From Bolinopsis microptera (Eukaryota; Ctenophora; Tentaculata; Lobata; Bolinopsidae): a stretch of 60,000 nt of DNA. The position numbers and the translations under genes were made by a program. The stretch is taken from positions 13,556,169 to 13,616,168 of the forward strand of contig NC_087072.1 of NCBI RefSeq assembly GCF_026151205.1, given 5' to 3'. Below, piece by piece: positions 21,801 through 36,800 of the stretch (positions within the stretch are counted from its first letter, which is position 1; each line of letters starts with the position of its first letter). Under the pieces are notes generated by a model. The model was given only the letters and a program-made list of their open reading frames with translations. It ran no database searches and was not told the DNA's origin.

Positions 21801-24800
21801 CTTTAGTACTAGTAGTACCTCGCTCTTGCAATTGTTTTCTGTAGTTGTAACTGATTTGATAACTCTACAAAAAAAACACCTTGTATCTATATATACACAT
21901 AATTGTATAATTTACTAATATACTTCGACTTACTTCGACTTAGGGCGGCTTCAGTGTCCGAACAGAAATAGTCTTCTTCCAAATCTGTCTATCCAGCATG
22001 AGTTTGTTAATCTCTTTGCTGTCGTCAAGCCCCGTGTCCTTCCGAAGGATGTCAATGTATGTGAGATGTGGTCTTCCCCTTCGACGATGTCCTTGAAGGG
22101 GTTCCCAGAAGAGAAGTTGATGACTCAATAGTTCTTCATGTCTGGCTAAATGACCTGCGAGTCTCATCCTCCGTGCAGCTATCTTATCAGATGCTCTGAT
22201 GAGGTGTCCATACACCTTGGCGTTACTCAACTGAGTTGGCCGCAACACTATCTGTTATAAGATCAAGGTCGTCAGCAAAGTCCGCATCAGTGACCTTGAC
22301 TGCCGGATAGCGACGGCTTCGTCTATGGTGTAGAGTAAACCCAAAGTCCCTACCCTCTAGGGACACCCTCATAATGTAGCCAATTACGATTATGAATAGG
22401 TAGGGCGCCAAAGTGTCTCCCTGCATCACTCCTGCTAGAATGAAGAATGCTTCACTCAGACCGTCCTCGGTAATCACACGAGCAAATGTATCTGCACACA
22501 TTCTTTGTATCAAGCCTACAATCTCCTTGGGAATTCCATATGCCAGGAGGATCTTCATGAGGAGTCCACGGTGTCCGCTGTCGAATGCCTTCTTGAAATC
22601 AATGAAGAGCATTACCGCGGTCAGATCTTTATCCCGGGCTCCCTCAAATACCCTTCTTAGGCCAAGAATATGACTAGTTGTTGACCTACTCTCTCTGAAT
22701 CCGTTCTGATTGATCCTTAAGATGTCTTCCATGGCAGGTTTGATCCTGTTCAGTATCATCTTATTGAGAGTCTTACTCACTATAGATGTCAGTGCAATAC
22801 CTCTATAGTTATCTACTTTGGTCAAATTCCCTTTCTTTGGAACAGGCACGATGTTTAGGTGCTTCCATTGGTCAGGAACATCGCCATCAACTAGTGCTTT
22901 ATTGCAGAAGTCAAGGATCAAATCATCAACATCTACCCTCTTCAGTACTTCAGGGGCAACTCCATCCTCTCCAAATGCCTTACCTTCTTTAATCGATTTC
23001 GTAGCCTCCTCCAGTTCGGTCTTGGTGAACTTATCCACACTGATGTTTTGTGGTGGATGTACGACTTGTATGTCCACCTCTTCGTTTGGAACTACTGGAG
23101 GTTGTCCAAGTAGCTTGGTAACGTGGTCTTTCCAGGCTCTCAATCTATCCTCTCTACTACCTCCTTCTACAAGACCACATGGCTTCTTCTTTCTCCCACT
23201 GACCTCATTAACAAGATTCCAGCTCTCTTTGTTCTTGCATCTATCGGCTGCGTTTTCAGCTTTTCTTATTTTCTGTTTAAGCAGCTCTTCCTCCACAGTA
23301 CGGTAGCATGCAGAGAGAGTGTCTTTCTCCTCGGCAACTGTCTGTCTGTTGTCTTCACAAGGATCCAGATGGTAGGTCTCCTTTGCAGCAAACAATTTGC
23401 TTCTGGCTTCCTCTACTCGTGGGTCGTTGGCAGGATCGTCATACCGCTTCTTATGTACTTATTAGTGTATTCAAGTTTTTGTTGTGTATTCAAGTTTTTG
23501 TTGTGTGGAGGATGTTTTAACTCACTCTTGTGTGCCTAGTCTTGCACTGTCAGTATTTCTCGACACTTTGAGCACACAAAACTGTCAGTTTTCGCGACAA
23601 TTGTCAGATTTCGTTTTCAGTTCTGTCAATTTCAAGCGCTACTAGCTCTACTACTAGACACTAGTAGTCTACTTCAGCTCACATTAAAGGGAGTTTTCGT
23701 CGTGCGTGTAGCGCCCTTCAAGTTTAACTTGGACGGATATGATTTATAAAACTTCTGATTATAATATTTATTATTTGTGACTTATAAATTAGTAACAATT
23801 ATATTACCGTCTAAAAAAATTTTTGTCGAAAATTTATTTTATGAAGTCTAAAAAAATTTTTGTCAAAAATTTATTTTATGAAGGAGTAAGTTGTCAAAAG
23901 ATGCGCATTTGTATATTCATTTATTGCTTGTTTAATTTGTTTTTTGTGTTTAATTTACGATTATTTGTGTTTGAGATTCTGTGATTAAATTTATTTTGTT
24001 GATTGTAATGTTGTGATATTGCATAATTTATTGTAAATGTAGCATATGTTTCAGAAAATTATGTAATGTAATGCGATGGAAGTTCTTTAAGCTGGCAATT
24101 CCAGTCCAAACCCTGGAAACATGACATAAAAGATTCGGTTTTACTTCTTTGAATGAAAAGCACTAATATTGTATTTTGTATCTATGTATTTTAGTAAATG
24201 GTCATTAGAACCACCGGCACCGTCCGGGCCCAAACAAACATTAGGTTTATGCAGAAGATGCTTCCTATTTGCATACTTCACTGCTTCAATAAACTTTCCA
24301 TACTTAGTGGTGACGTCAGTTAGTAGGACCTAGATCTAGTTGCTCCTCACTCAAGAGTGCACTATACCTATTTCTAACTTCAACTCCATACTTGATCTGT
24401 AACTCTTGATCAGTTTTGAGACGACTGAAGTCGTAACATGTGACCCGTGGTGGACTTATGCTCTTTCGTAGACTGAGCTTTACAGTTGAGAGTACTGCCC
24501 GATGGTCAGAGCCCAGGGAATTGAAAGTGTTGCATGGCTCGGTGTTCTTTATTGAGCTCATCCACTTCTTCCGTACCAGGACATAGTCAATCTGGCTCCT
24601 AGTTAGTACTCCATCTGAGAGGTGAGTCCACTGCTTACCAGGACTCTTCTGAAAACGATGATTCGTCGCCTCTAACTCTCCCTCCAGTAATGTATCCCTG
24701 AGCAGATGACCATTACGATTGGTCACTTGATGCCAGTACCATCCCGTATCTTCACCATTCAACTTGCTGAGGTGAGCATTAAGATCTCCTATTACAAGTA

Positions 24801-27800
24801 TTAGATGATGAGAGGGGACCTCCCTTACTGCTGCTCTCAAGCAGTCGTGAAACTCTTCGGCTTCTTCGACAGTTGCGGATTCCGTTGGACTATACACAGA
24901 GATTATGGTTAATCTTGGGTTTCCGTCCAACGACACAAGCATGCAGCGCTTACTATAGGTCTTGATAAGACTAACTGCATTAAAGGCTTGTTTAGTCAGC
25001 AGGAATCCCACTCCTCCTGTAGACGCTTGTGCTCTGTTTCTCCATGCTGAAGTTGTTATTAGGTGGACTCCCTTCTTGTGCCTCTCTATCTTGACTTCTT
25101 CATCATGCACAACTCGGTGTTCTTGTATTGCAAGGACAGATATCTGACTGCGCAAGAAAAGAATAACCATTTCAAGCCGTTTAGAAAACTCCCTCACAGT
25201 ACGGACATTAAGAGTCCCAATGATACTCTTCGTTGTACAACTAACTACTCCTCCACTATTTTTTTGTTTTTTGATGTTTTCTGTTGGCTTTCTAGGATTC
25301 ATAAACACATCATCAGCTGCCCGTCCACTATGTGGGTTTAAGACAACCGAGTCATAACTGTACTGATCCTCGATAGGCCTGGTAGGGGCTTGAACCCTAG
25401 TGCTTTTGGTTGTAACCATATCTGTTTTTCAAAAGGCTAAGTGACCCAGTGAAGTCCCCTTCACTGTGACAAATTGTCACTAATCCCAATGCCACGCCAC
25501 CGGAACATTGGGGAAAACCGCAGGAACATTTTACCAACTCGAACATGTAAACGTTAACCACATGAACATAACGTTTATCAGGCTGTATCACTAGCACTCA
25601 ACTTTACTCTACTCGATCTTCACCTGCTCCATGCAGGACTTAAGCTTATGACCTAAAGCGTAAGGGAGTTAGAGCGTGAAACAGAAATTTCCGCTTTGAC
25701 GAGGGCTAACTCTCCCTCTGACTACCGAGTACCGGTTACCCTGGCACAGGGAGCTGTATCCTATCTAACAGAGCGTGGTCCAGTCTGACTGGGTCGTAGT
25801 AGAATAGGTTTGGAGGGTAACAGCCTACACCTCTTTAACTACTGTGCAATCCACAGTAAAGATTTATGAGTCTCCGAGCCCCTTGTGAGCCAAGAGTTTA
25901 GGAGTCAATGACGTTTTGTGATTGAGCTCCTCGGGACTCATTGTTTCCCGTCGCCCTTCCTGTATTTAGCCTGGACACAGCCCAGTTTCCAGTCTTCACC
26001 ACGTGGAGGTAGCAGGGGAGGACTTGATGTGGAGTGGCTATCAACATGTTGACTAATGATTAACTGGAAGGGGGCACCACAGGGATACCCCTTTTCAAAG
26101 TTCTGACAACCTCACGGCAGCACAGGGTTTCTATCCAGCAGTGACACTTTGGGCCACCTAACCTTCACACAACCATTGGAAGACCAAATAATATAATCAT
26201 TCATATAATAGGAAAGAGCATGTCGGCCAACCACAAGTACACAGTAGTGGTCAATGGGTTGGAATTGCGGGACAGATTACAGGTAGTAGCGAATGCTATT
26301 GATGCCAAGTATAACGGAACGTCAGAAACTGGGAAGGAGTGGGCAGAGTATTTGGGGGATGAAAATTACAGTCAGAATTCAGTCGGGACCCAAGGAAATG
26401 GCTCGCAGCCCGACCAATACTCATTAGGAGGGTGGCTGTCACGATATGGTCTGGAATGTTACACGGAACAGTTGGAAGAGGCGGGATTTGGATCACCCAG
26501 TAATTTCCAGTGTGTTCAGGAAAGTGACCTGGACAAGTTGGAAATATTTGACAAATGTCATCGGCTGACTATCCTGCATGCAGCCAAACGGATCCTTATT
26601 AGAGGAGTAGCTAATATCGTGAAGGAAGAATGTTAGAATCAACGAAAATAACATCCCCTGGCCCTCCTCGTCAGGAAACACAAATTGTATTGATACTTTT
26701 ATAATGGACAATGGTACATAAATAAATTTATATATTTCTGAATAAGTTTCAATGTTCCATTTATTTAATATTATACAGCTAAATTAATATTATCCAGCTA
26801 ATTTATTAAATTACTTTTGCAGATATTTTCATTTTATTCTCTCGATAATTGAAAGGTTTTATTTTACCCAGCTCGGTAGTTTTGAATTTCAATTGTTTTT
26901 AACATTTAAAGGATGAGGGGACCTTAGAATTTACTTCCAAATATTCGCGTTTAAGTCCTGTGAAAGTGTGTAGAATCAAAAAATACGCCGGACTGTGTAA
27001 TCGATAATTCGTGCAATATCACGCCGCGCTCCTATTGGCTGATAGCAATTTTGGGCTGTGACGTCAATTATGTGTAAGACCAACGTGCGCGCGCACCCTT
27101 CGCTAGTGTCAACATTTTGTCCTGTTCTGTTTTAATTACGTTGTGTTACCTTTGGCGTTTGCGAGAGCGGTATCTTTGGTTGCACTAAATTAGTCTAAGT
27201 TACGAATAATTCTCTTTGATAGTTAAATGTAACTCAGAAAGGCTTTCTTGTAGTTGTAGTAAGTATTTCTATTTATAAATAGCTAAGATAAGTAGCATCC
27301 GCTAACTAAACCACAAACTGCTATTTTGTTTTGACTTGTTTGAAACCCGATATGGACACAATTAAAAATCGGCATATTTCTTTATTATATATTATATATA
27401 CAAGAATAAAGGAATATTATTATATATATATATACAAGAATAAAGGAATGTATTTTTATATGAAATGTGCGACGAACAATATAAAATCAAGTGTTGCAAT
27501 CGGCAGAGCACAATCAAATCAAGTGTTGCAATTGGCAGAGCACAATACATATGAAATAGAAGATATGTTGACCGACCCACTTAATATATGTTTAGCTTTT
27601 CCGAAACTTGTTCGTTTAGTGATTTAAATCCGACATATTTGCCTGACTTGCTGGGGTACATTCTGCGGATAACTCTCACCACACACTGTGGTAGTCATTT
27701 TACTAGCTGGCCCTTGGCGCCTCTAGTCCTATCTGAGTGCGCACGTGCGGTTTTACACTGCGTGTACCGGCCTTTAGTTGTACACTCATTTATAATTTAC

Positions 27801-30800
27801 CGTTTTAGTTTGCTGTGACTTGAGTGTAAAGCGTAACGAATGTGGATGTGTTCGTCTGCTATGCTTGGTATAATATTGCTTGGTGTAATAGTTGCAAATC
27901 TTGCTTACGTTATAAATAGTGCCACATAGTGAGTTAGAACTTAAAAGCTTGGTGCTTGGTGCTTGTCCAACTGGAATGAAGACATGCATTTCATACCTAC
28001 CCGATCCATTTTTATTAGGACCGTGTTGTGTTGATATGACATGTTGATATATCAACTGTGGTACGATACAGGGAGTTGCTAGGTGTTACGTTGGGAGCTA
28101 TAAATATACATAATTTACATGCCTTTCTGTGTGACTTCTATCTTATTTCAGGTGTATCTCGGCTCATGGTTATCGTAGGGTGATAATTCTTTTTTCAACC
28201 GGTCATAAAAAGTCTCCTCTCCATTGGTTATAGGCTCGTTAGTATCGTAAATTGTTTATGTATTCTTAATTAGTAATTTAGTCAGCCCGCACGCTCATTT
28301 TACCTGTATTTCTATATGCGCGGATCAGAGCAACTCACATAATTGACGTCACAGGTTCAAATTGTTTTGGCTGGATATCTCGGCGCGCGAATGAAATACA
28401 ACTTTGCGGATTTCACTAAAGTGGTTTATACGATTAATGTAATAAAAGGATTTGCACGAGAAAAAAACTTTTTCTAAGGTCCCCTCATCCTTTAATCAGT
28501 TTAATGATCAAATGTATCAATTATTTATCGGTTGTACCTATGTTATATTAGGACGCAATGAAACTACCGGACCACGATGTATGGGGACTTGCCACCCCAT
28601 GGCAACATAAAAATATATCGACTCTGTTACATCGTTTCCTCAAATTATTTGTTATATAGTAGTGTTGTAAGTATTAAAACTGTATATATGACTGTTTTAC
28701 TCTTGTCATGGGCATTCCTATATTCCTACATGTAATGACTAATGAACAAAAATACCAACGCATGACCTAAAAGTAAACTAGTCTAGAATATTCACTCCAT
28801 TGCAATTTCAACCCAAATTTGAATTTATGTTAAAAAAGTTAAACTTTCTAAGCCTGAATTTTGAAATTTAACATTAATTACTTTAACTTTTTTAACTTTT
28901 TTTAACGTGGACCCCCCCCTAGCATACCATTCAGTCGCATCAAAAACGCCGAGGTTATGCATACCGCTGATAACAATAAATGGTACCCAACATAAGAAAT
29001 CAGTGGCAACAATAAGAGCAATTTTATTTTGTACAGATCTATTGTCCCTCAATCTTTTTGGGGTATGATGCTGTCCTGATCTCCGTGAAGAAATCCTGGT
29101 TTGAATATTGATAACTATGTAGCAAAAAGTGATGATGATGAAGCAGACTAAGTTCACACCAAGCATTAGCCAAACTACTGGATCTCCTTTATGATCAGTT
29201 ATGTCCGCGTTACTTTCAATCGATTGTCTGATTCTTCTTGCATCGTCACTCCTAACAAAGTACTTGAATAAGCAGACACCGTCGTTTCCATAAAAATGAA
29301 CTGGACGTCTACTCAAAAGTCCATATTGTTGAGTGAACATACCGTCCACCTTATCACCGATTTGTTTCCAGGTCAAATCCGTAGTGATGTTAGTGGTATT
29401 ATAGTGAGCTTGAAGAACATTGACATGTTTCTCTTTGTTGGGGAAGCCTATGAACACTTTGTAGGCGGGGTCATAATACATTCCTTGTACAAAATATCCC
29501 TCAAATGAAGGTATCAATGGTATAACAGCTATAGCAAGGGATGCGGCAAGGATTCCCGTCGCTAGGAAAGCTAGCTTGACAGCAGAGCTTTTGTTTGCAG
29601 GGCCTGGAATACTCTTTTTCTTAAAAGTGAGCCAGAACATTCGGATGATACTCAAGGCTGTCATGGCGAAAAGGGAGACTTGTGATCCAATCGTGCTGAT
29701 GACCCCTAATATGGAGCATGCTGTTCCGGTGTACCATTCGGCTTGATGTCTGCAAAACCAGTTCCCATGTACAAAGCTATCATAGAAAGACAACAGAACC
29801 AAGTATAATCCGATAAATAGATCCCCTGATCCGATAAGACTGATCAAGGCTTTGTTAGGTAAAATACGTTCATTTCCACTATGCTTTATAGTTTTTAGTC
29901 CAATGAATACGGTGTACGAGTTAAATATCAATGCTAGCACACCCATAATCCAGGATGATACCTGCAGTGTTAAGTTTTCAAGTATCCTTTTCCCACAACC
30001 GGTATTACATTCATCTGAGAGGTCAAAGCAATCGTATATACCGTCACATCTCTGCGATAAGGAAATGAACTGATGCTTAGTTGAGTTCAAAGTTTCTTCA
30101 CAAATCATGTGATTTGCACAGTTCAACTCGTCACTCATGTCCCCACAGTCATCTATGAGATCACATACTTGCTTGTATTCCACACATCTACTGTTATTGC
30201 ATTGAAAATAGTCCTGGTGATATTGGCCTTTCTTTGACTTCTCAACAAACGTTAGAAAAGAGTTGTTAGCAAGCGTATATGCTCGATCAGGATATTGTCC
30301 AGGACATGAATTGTACAACAATGTTCTGTTTTTATTTAGAGGACATGGGGCATCTAGACATAGATCCATGCAACTTAGAAACAGGTAATATTCACCAAAC
30401 AAATAGTTGCAATTAACCTTTGAGGTCGGAACGATTAACTCTGACTTCGTTATTCCAAATACATCAAACCAGGGTCGAACGAATTGTTTCACTTCACAGT
30501 TGGAGTCACTGCATACATCTCGCAATCCTCCGTGATAAAGAGCGGTCTTATTGATCGTTGGGAAATCTCTTGCAATCCTACAAACCTTATTCTCTGCACC
30601 GTCACCACACGTCTCCACTCCGTCACAAAGTTGTTCGAATTGAACGTATGGTTTATCACCTTTCGGACACAAATACACGTTATTGCAAGTTTCGTCACTT
30701 TCTTTAAATCGGTATGATTTGTCAGTTTGATTACCACAGAAATTCAAATCCTCAGCCTGTTCATCCATTCCACCCATACAATCCACCACATTGTCCATTA

Positions 30801-33800
30801 TCCAAGAAACTGGTATTCCGACCATCATTTTAAAGCTAAACCTACGGACACACTGAAATTCCTTCGTCATGTATTCACACATGTCATGAAGTTCATCACT
30901 CCCATCAGGACAATCCTGCACTCCGTCACACATCCTGTGTTTGTGTACTCTACAATCAGTGGAAGTAGACGGTGATACACAACTGTGTTGAATGTCATCG
31001 TCACATAACTTAACTGGTAAACTAGTCCTCTCATCGTAAGCATAACACACCATGTACTTAGAAACACTTGACAAATATCCATTAATATCACAATACCCTC
31101 CTACTCGCTCTCTATCAGAACAGTTAGTCTGATCTAAATAGTTCAGACAGTATGGATATAGTCCACTCGTTATATCAAATACTGAGCACCTAGTATAGTT
31201 TAATATAGGTACTGTTCTAGTCTTGGTATTCACCACTTTACTGTAGTAATGTGTACACGAGTGTGGGGTAGTTTCAGTTACATTACAGTCCTGTTCATCC
31301 TCTCCTTTATCACAGGACCTGTATCCGTTACATAACCGGTATACAGGAACATACTTGTCCTTCCCCCAATATGTACAGTTAATTCCGTATTTATACCCGT
31401 TACAATCACTTTCATCTATACATCTAGTGACACATATATCATTACAGAGCTCTGTTGTTTGGTATCCTCTAACAGTTGCTGGGTACTTTCTCTGTGGGTC
31501 AGACGTTCTATTGATTTGTGATACAGGACAATCCTTATCTTCATTGCAGTTTTTATCACATTTGATGTATATGTTGTTACAAAACAAGCCTCCACACAGC
31601 ACATCCGTGTTTGTTATATGAGTACTAAACCCACATGCCTGATACACGTGGGGATCGTTCTCACACACTGTAGAAACACTCTCAAGCTGATGGCTAAGGG
31701 TAAAATCGTACCCACCATGCTGTCCAAAGTACACATCAGAGTGGGTACACTTGAAATAGTTTTGTTTCCTCTTTTCATCAAAACACACATTTTTGAGGAA
31801 GCCCGCTACTATCATAACTGTGCAATTTTCTCCTGATTTTCTCAATTCATCCACAACCCTGTAGTCAACACAGTCCGGACAAGAACAATACTCAGTTGTC
31901 TTACCACACCCTCCATTCTGTCTACAACACGGGTTCTCCTCATTAGGGTCACACTCAGCAGGACTGCCATCAGGGAGGCGATAATCTCCACCACATCTCC
32001 CATCGTACCTCCACTTTATCTTGCCCCCTGATTCTTTCCACTCCCTATATATAATGGTGTAATCTACACAGAAAGAACAAGAACAGTGCTCAGTTGTGTT
32101 ACCACACTGTCCATCATACGTATCATCACAACAAGGGTTCTCCCCATCAGGGTCACACTCAGCAGGACTTCCATCAGGGAGAGGATGCCATTCACCACAT
32201 CTCCCGTAAGACAACCACTTTTTCTTCAATTCACCTGATAGAGTAAAGTAATGTACTATTAAGTGTTGCATGAATAGTTGATAATGTTAACATCAATTTA
32301 TGTATAATTCCGCTGTCCTACAATTTCAAATATCTTACCTTGACAGAAGATGCCCTGAACTAAGACGATCAGTAGTGTGATCGAAAGTTTGACCCCCATT
32401 CTCGTTCCAACTGATTTCTTGAGTCGAGATCTTTAGAATTTAGCTAATTGAATCCTTGAATTAAGTGAAGCATGAACATTTTATAGGAAATTTCCAAAAA
32501 TAAAATGGGTTTAAACCCATTTTATTTTTGAGTAAATAAATTTTTTGGTAATCTTGTTTTGCTCTTATAAGTGGGTCAATCATTTATTTTTAATTAAATT
32601 ACACACTGAGTGGAGACTCTCATTTCGTCAACTACAATTAAAAATAAATACATTTTTTGATAAATATAAAAAATAAAAATGCAGAAGAAAACAAATCGAA
32701 GTCCAAAACATTTGATAATTGATCTCTCAACGGTCGTGTCATTATGAAGAACTAACGTCGAATAGTTTAAATGAGGGGCTGATATTTGTATTAAGTAGTG
32801 CTAACAATCGTTTTAAACGATTAAAAAATTGCCGAAATGTTAAGTGAACAAGCAAACAGAAATTACAAACGAAATGATATCATGAGGCCTATTTACAGTA
32901 AAAGTTCACTATTATGTTGAAAGTAAAATAATCACAAAAGTTCGTTTATAAATATACTGTGGAACTTAGAGGATTGATGGTTTAAAACTGACTGAGGTCT
33001 GAGCGCACCTCAGTTAAGTTCGTCAACTCTAAAGAAATACCCGTCCTGGTACGTACTACCCCGGCTCTGATCTCACTCTGGGTAAATATAGCGACTATGA
33101 GTATTTTGAGCATCAAATATGTCACGTGAACATCTAAACAGTTTGTAATTAGTCAATTTATTTCTAAGGACGAAACCAAACACCAAAATCAGCTCCTGAG
33201 TAGGCCTCAGAGAGAATGTTTGGCTGATGATTTTTTCTTCAAATTTATTTGAACAAAATAACGGTTTATTTTTCTTCAAATTTACACATGAGTAGAACCA
33301 ATTGTCCGCGCTAAAAAGTATCTTCAACTGGCCGTGGTTTCTGAGTGTGGTTGATGATTAATTACGAAGTATGAACTACGGATAATCTATGAGGTAATAA
33401 TTTTAAATAGAAATGAAGATTGTTCGAAAAATATTGTATAAGGTATTGCCTGTAATCGTTTGAATGACGGATGACCGGATGGTTACGCAAACGGTGCCCA
33501 ACAAACAGAATTTACAAGCGAAATCATTTTTAACGGGCCTATAGTTTTGGGTAGTTTTATTTAAAGCAAAATCTATTATTATATAATATATATTTATGAC
33601 CTCTCGTTTATGAATCTGTGAAACTGAAATGATTAATGATCGGGGACTGACTGTACACACTTCAGCTAAATTTGTTATCTCAAAATAAATGCGCGTCCTT
33701 GTGTGTTAGCCCTGATTTAACCATACGTCACTGTACCGTGTTGAATGCCATGAATATTCTAAGCACCGAATTTGTCACTTGATAAAATAGGCAGTGTTTG

Positions 33801-36800
33801 ATTGGTCCTAGTAGGCTGGGAATTTCAGAGGGAATCTCTTGAAATTGTTGGCTCTTGTACGTCTTGGTTATGTAGGTGATCATGTTTCTTTGGACATTCT
33901 GATTGCCACAGAAACTTACGTCCCCAACAATACAAAATGGCCCAATTGTTAGGTGAACAAGCAGTGAACAGAAATTACAAGCGAAATGTATCAAGGCAGC
34001 GTTACAATAAAAGTTTACTGTTATGTTGAAAGTAAAATAACAAAAGTTCGTTTATAAATATATACTGTGGAACTGAGAGGATTAATGGTTTAAAACTGAC
34101 TGAGCGTACCTCAGTAAATTCGTCAACTCTAAACTGTAAATAAATACCCGTGGCCGTCCTGGTACGTACTACCCCTGATCTCAACCTGGGTAAATATAGT
34201 GACTATGGGTATTGTGGGCACAGAATATGTCACGTGAACATCTGAACAGTTTGTAATTGCTCTATCTATTTCTAAGCACGAAACCAAACACCAAAATCAG
34301 CTCTTGAGTAGGCCTCAGAATGAATCTTTGGCTGATGATTTTTTCCTCCAAATTTATTTGAATAATATATTATAACGGTTTATTTTTCTTCAAATTTACA
34401 CATGAGTAGAACCAATTGTCCGCGCTAAAATGTACCGTCAACTAGCCGTGGTTGATGAGTGTGGTTGATGATTAATTATGAAGTATGAACTACACATAAT
34501 CTATGAGGTGATCATTTTTAAATAGAAATGATGATTGTTCGAAAAATATTGTATACGATATTGCCTGTAATCGTTTGAATGATGGTCGACGGACGACCGG
34601 ATTGTTATGCAAACGGTGCCCAACAAACAGAATTTACAAGCGAAATCATTTTTAACGGGCCTATAGTTTTGGGTAGTTTTATTTAAAGCAAAATCTATTA
34701 TTATATATTTATGACCTCTCGTTTATGAATCTGTGAAACTGAAATGATTAATGATCTGGGACTGACTGTACACACTTCAGCTAAATTTATCTCAAAATAA
34801 ATGCGCGTCCTGGTGTGCTAACTGCTAGCCCTGATTTAACCATACGTCACTGTACCATGTTGAATGCCATGAATATTCTAAGCACCAAATTTGTCACTTG
34901 ATAAAATAGGCAGTGTTTGATTGGTCCTAGTAGGCTGGGAATTTCAGAGGGAATCTCTTGAAATTGTTGGCTCTTGTACGTCTTGGTTATGTAGGTGATC
35001 ATGTTCCTTTGGACATTCTGATTGCCACAGAAACTTAAGTCCTCAACGATAAAAATGGCCCAACTGTTAAGTGAACAAGCAGTGAACAGAAATTACAAGC
35101 GAAATGATATCATAAGGCCTATGTTGTAAGGATAAGGCTGGCACACTTATGCCCACGTCTATTTGTTCACGGACTTTCCTGACGAATATTTTGCCAGTAA
35201 TTCACAAATACGGTAATACATATTCTCAAAGATATGGTGACTTTGGCTGGACATGTCCTAACTGTAAGAAAGCTCTCCTTGCAAAAACTGCTGTTAAAAC
35301 TGCGGACTCAACTTGCAATACAAGCATGGACAGCACCAAGAGTGTGGCTAGCACCAAGAGTGTGGCTAGCACTGAAAGTGTGGCTAGCACTGGAAGTGGG
35401 ACTACTACCACTACTGATACAACTTCAAGCAATGGAGATGAGAAGGCATTGATTGAAACTTTGAGCAATTTTAAAGTAAGTTTACTGTCAAGTGTAGAAG
35501 AACTTATTTCCATCAAACTTAAATCACACATAGATTCTTTGCTCACAGAAGTACCAAATCTTACACGAAGATCCAGCACCCCTAGTAGTGCATCATCTAT
35601 CCCTAGTAGTGCATCAGCCCTAGCCCTGCAAACACCTAGTTCTTTAATTGCTTCCCCAATGAAGACTACCAGTTCACTTTCATCTTCAAAGAGCTACAGT
35701 GCTGCGTTGTCTCCTGAATCGGCTATAGATAGCTCCACTAGTACTGCTACTGAGAACTACATAGAACTAACCAAGAAGGAAACTCCTATGCAAAAACTTC
35801 CCTCTGGCAATATCCATAATAATTCTCCTGATAATCATGTTATCGTCCTCAATGTAGAAGCTAGTAATACTAATCTTGAGGAAGCAGGGAAGCTAGCTAG
35901 TAAAGCCCTTGGTACAATACCCATGATCTTCTTGACCCCTAAACCAAAGACGGGCAAAATTGTTATCTCCTTCCCTTCAGAAAAAGATAGAGAGGATGGG
36001 AAAATAGCCCTCGCAAACTCATCAGCTGTAACTTCGTCCAAAATCACTGTTAATGATGCAAAGAAAATGTTCCCGAAAGTCACAGTTACGAATATCCCAA
36101 ACAACTTAATCTCCCACATTGTCTCTGAAAATCTATCAGTTCCTGAATTTCGAGAAAAGGTTAAAACCTTTATGGAATTGAAGCTTCTGGAAAAGAATCA
36201 ATATGTTAAAGATTTGGTGACTAAGCATGATAGAACATTTAAAGTTGTGTATGTCAATTATGGAAGAGACTACACTACTGTTGGGATTAAAGTGTCTCCT
36301 GACATAAGGCATTTCCTGTTAAACAATCAGTCCATTTACATAGGAAATTCCAGATGTAAAGTAGTTGATAGATTTGATCTTAAGCAGTGCTTCCGATGTC
36401 AGAAACTGGGACACATTTCATCTCAGTGCAACGAAACTGATGTTATTTGCATGTATTGTAGTGCATCACACATAACACGGGCTTGTCCCTACAAAGAGGT
36501 CAGAAGAAGTCACAGATGCACCAACTGCTCACACTCCACCTATGAATCATACAGAGAATCTTGTAACACCCATCACTCTGGTGCTGAAAACTGTCCCATA
36601 ATAATGCTGGAGAAAGAGAGTCTTAGACAAAGAACAGAGTACTCAAAAAACATGTGAAGACTACGCTTCTCAACCTAAATGTCGGACTGTTTAACACGAG
36701 GTCACTATGTAATAAAACTGCACAAGTATTTGAGCAACTGTCTGACTCCAATATCAATGCCTGTTTCCTGACAGAAACTTGGCTACGTAAGGGAGATACG

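Larger units (their letters stand above)
21627..28919. mobile_element. 7.3-kb composite TIR element splitting the GPCR, poly-G termini
   Basis: Both ends read GGGGGGGGTCCACGTTAAAA inward, with about 85 bp of inverted, AT-rich similarity made of TTAAC/GTTAAA words. The 7-bp duplication TAGCATA lies at 21620-21626 and 28920-28926. It is inserted within the TM7 coding exon, which confirms the borders. Contents: an RTE-type LINE (21940-25620), a SAM-domain ORF (26220-26636) and a TTAA element (26910-28491). I see no transposase of its own. A 7-bp duplication is unusual, so the superfamily is unassigned. Confidence 0.85.

Noticed and set aside
35226-35579. Minus-strand 117-codon ORF opposite LINE ORF1
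   Set aside because: Shadow of the Ser/Thr-rich repeats in ORF1.
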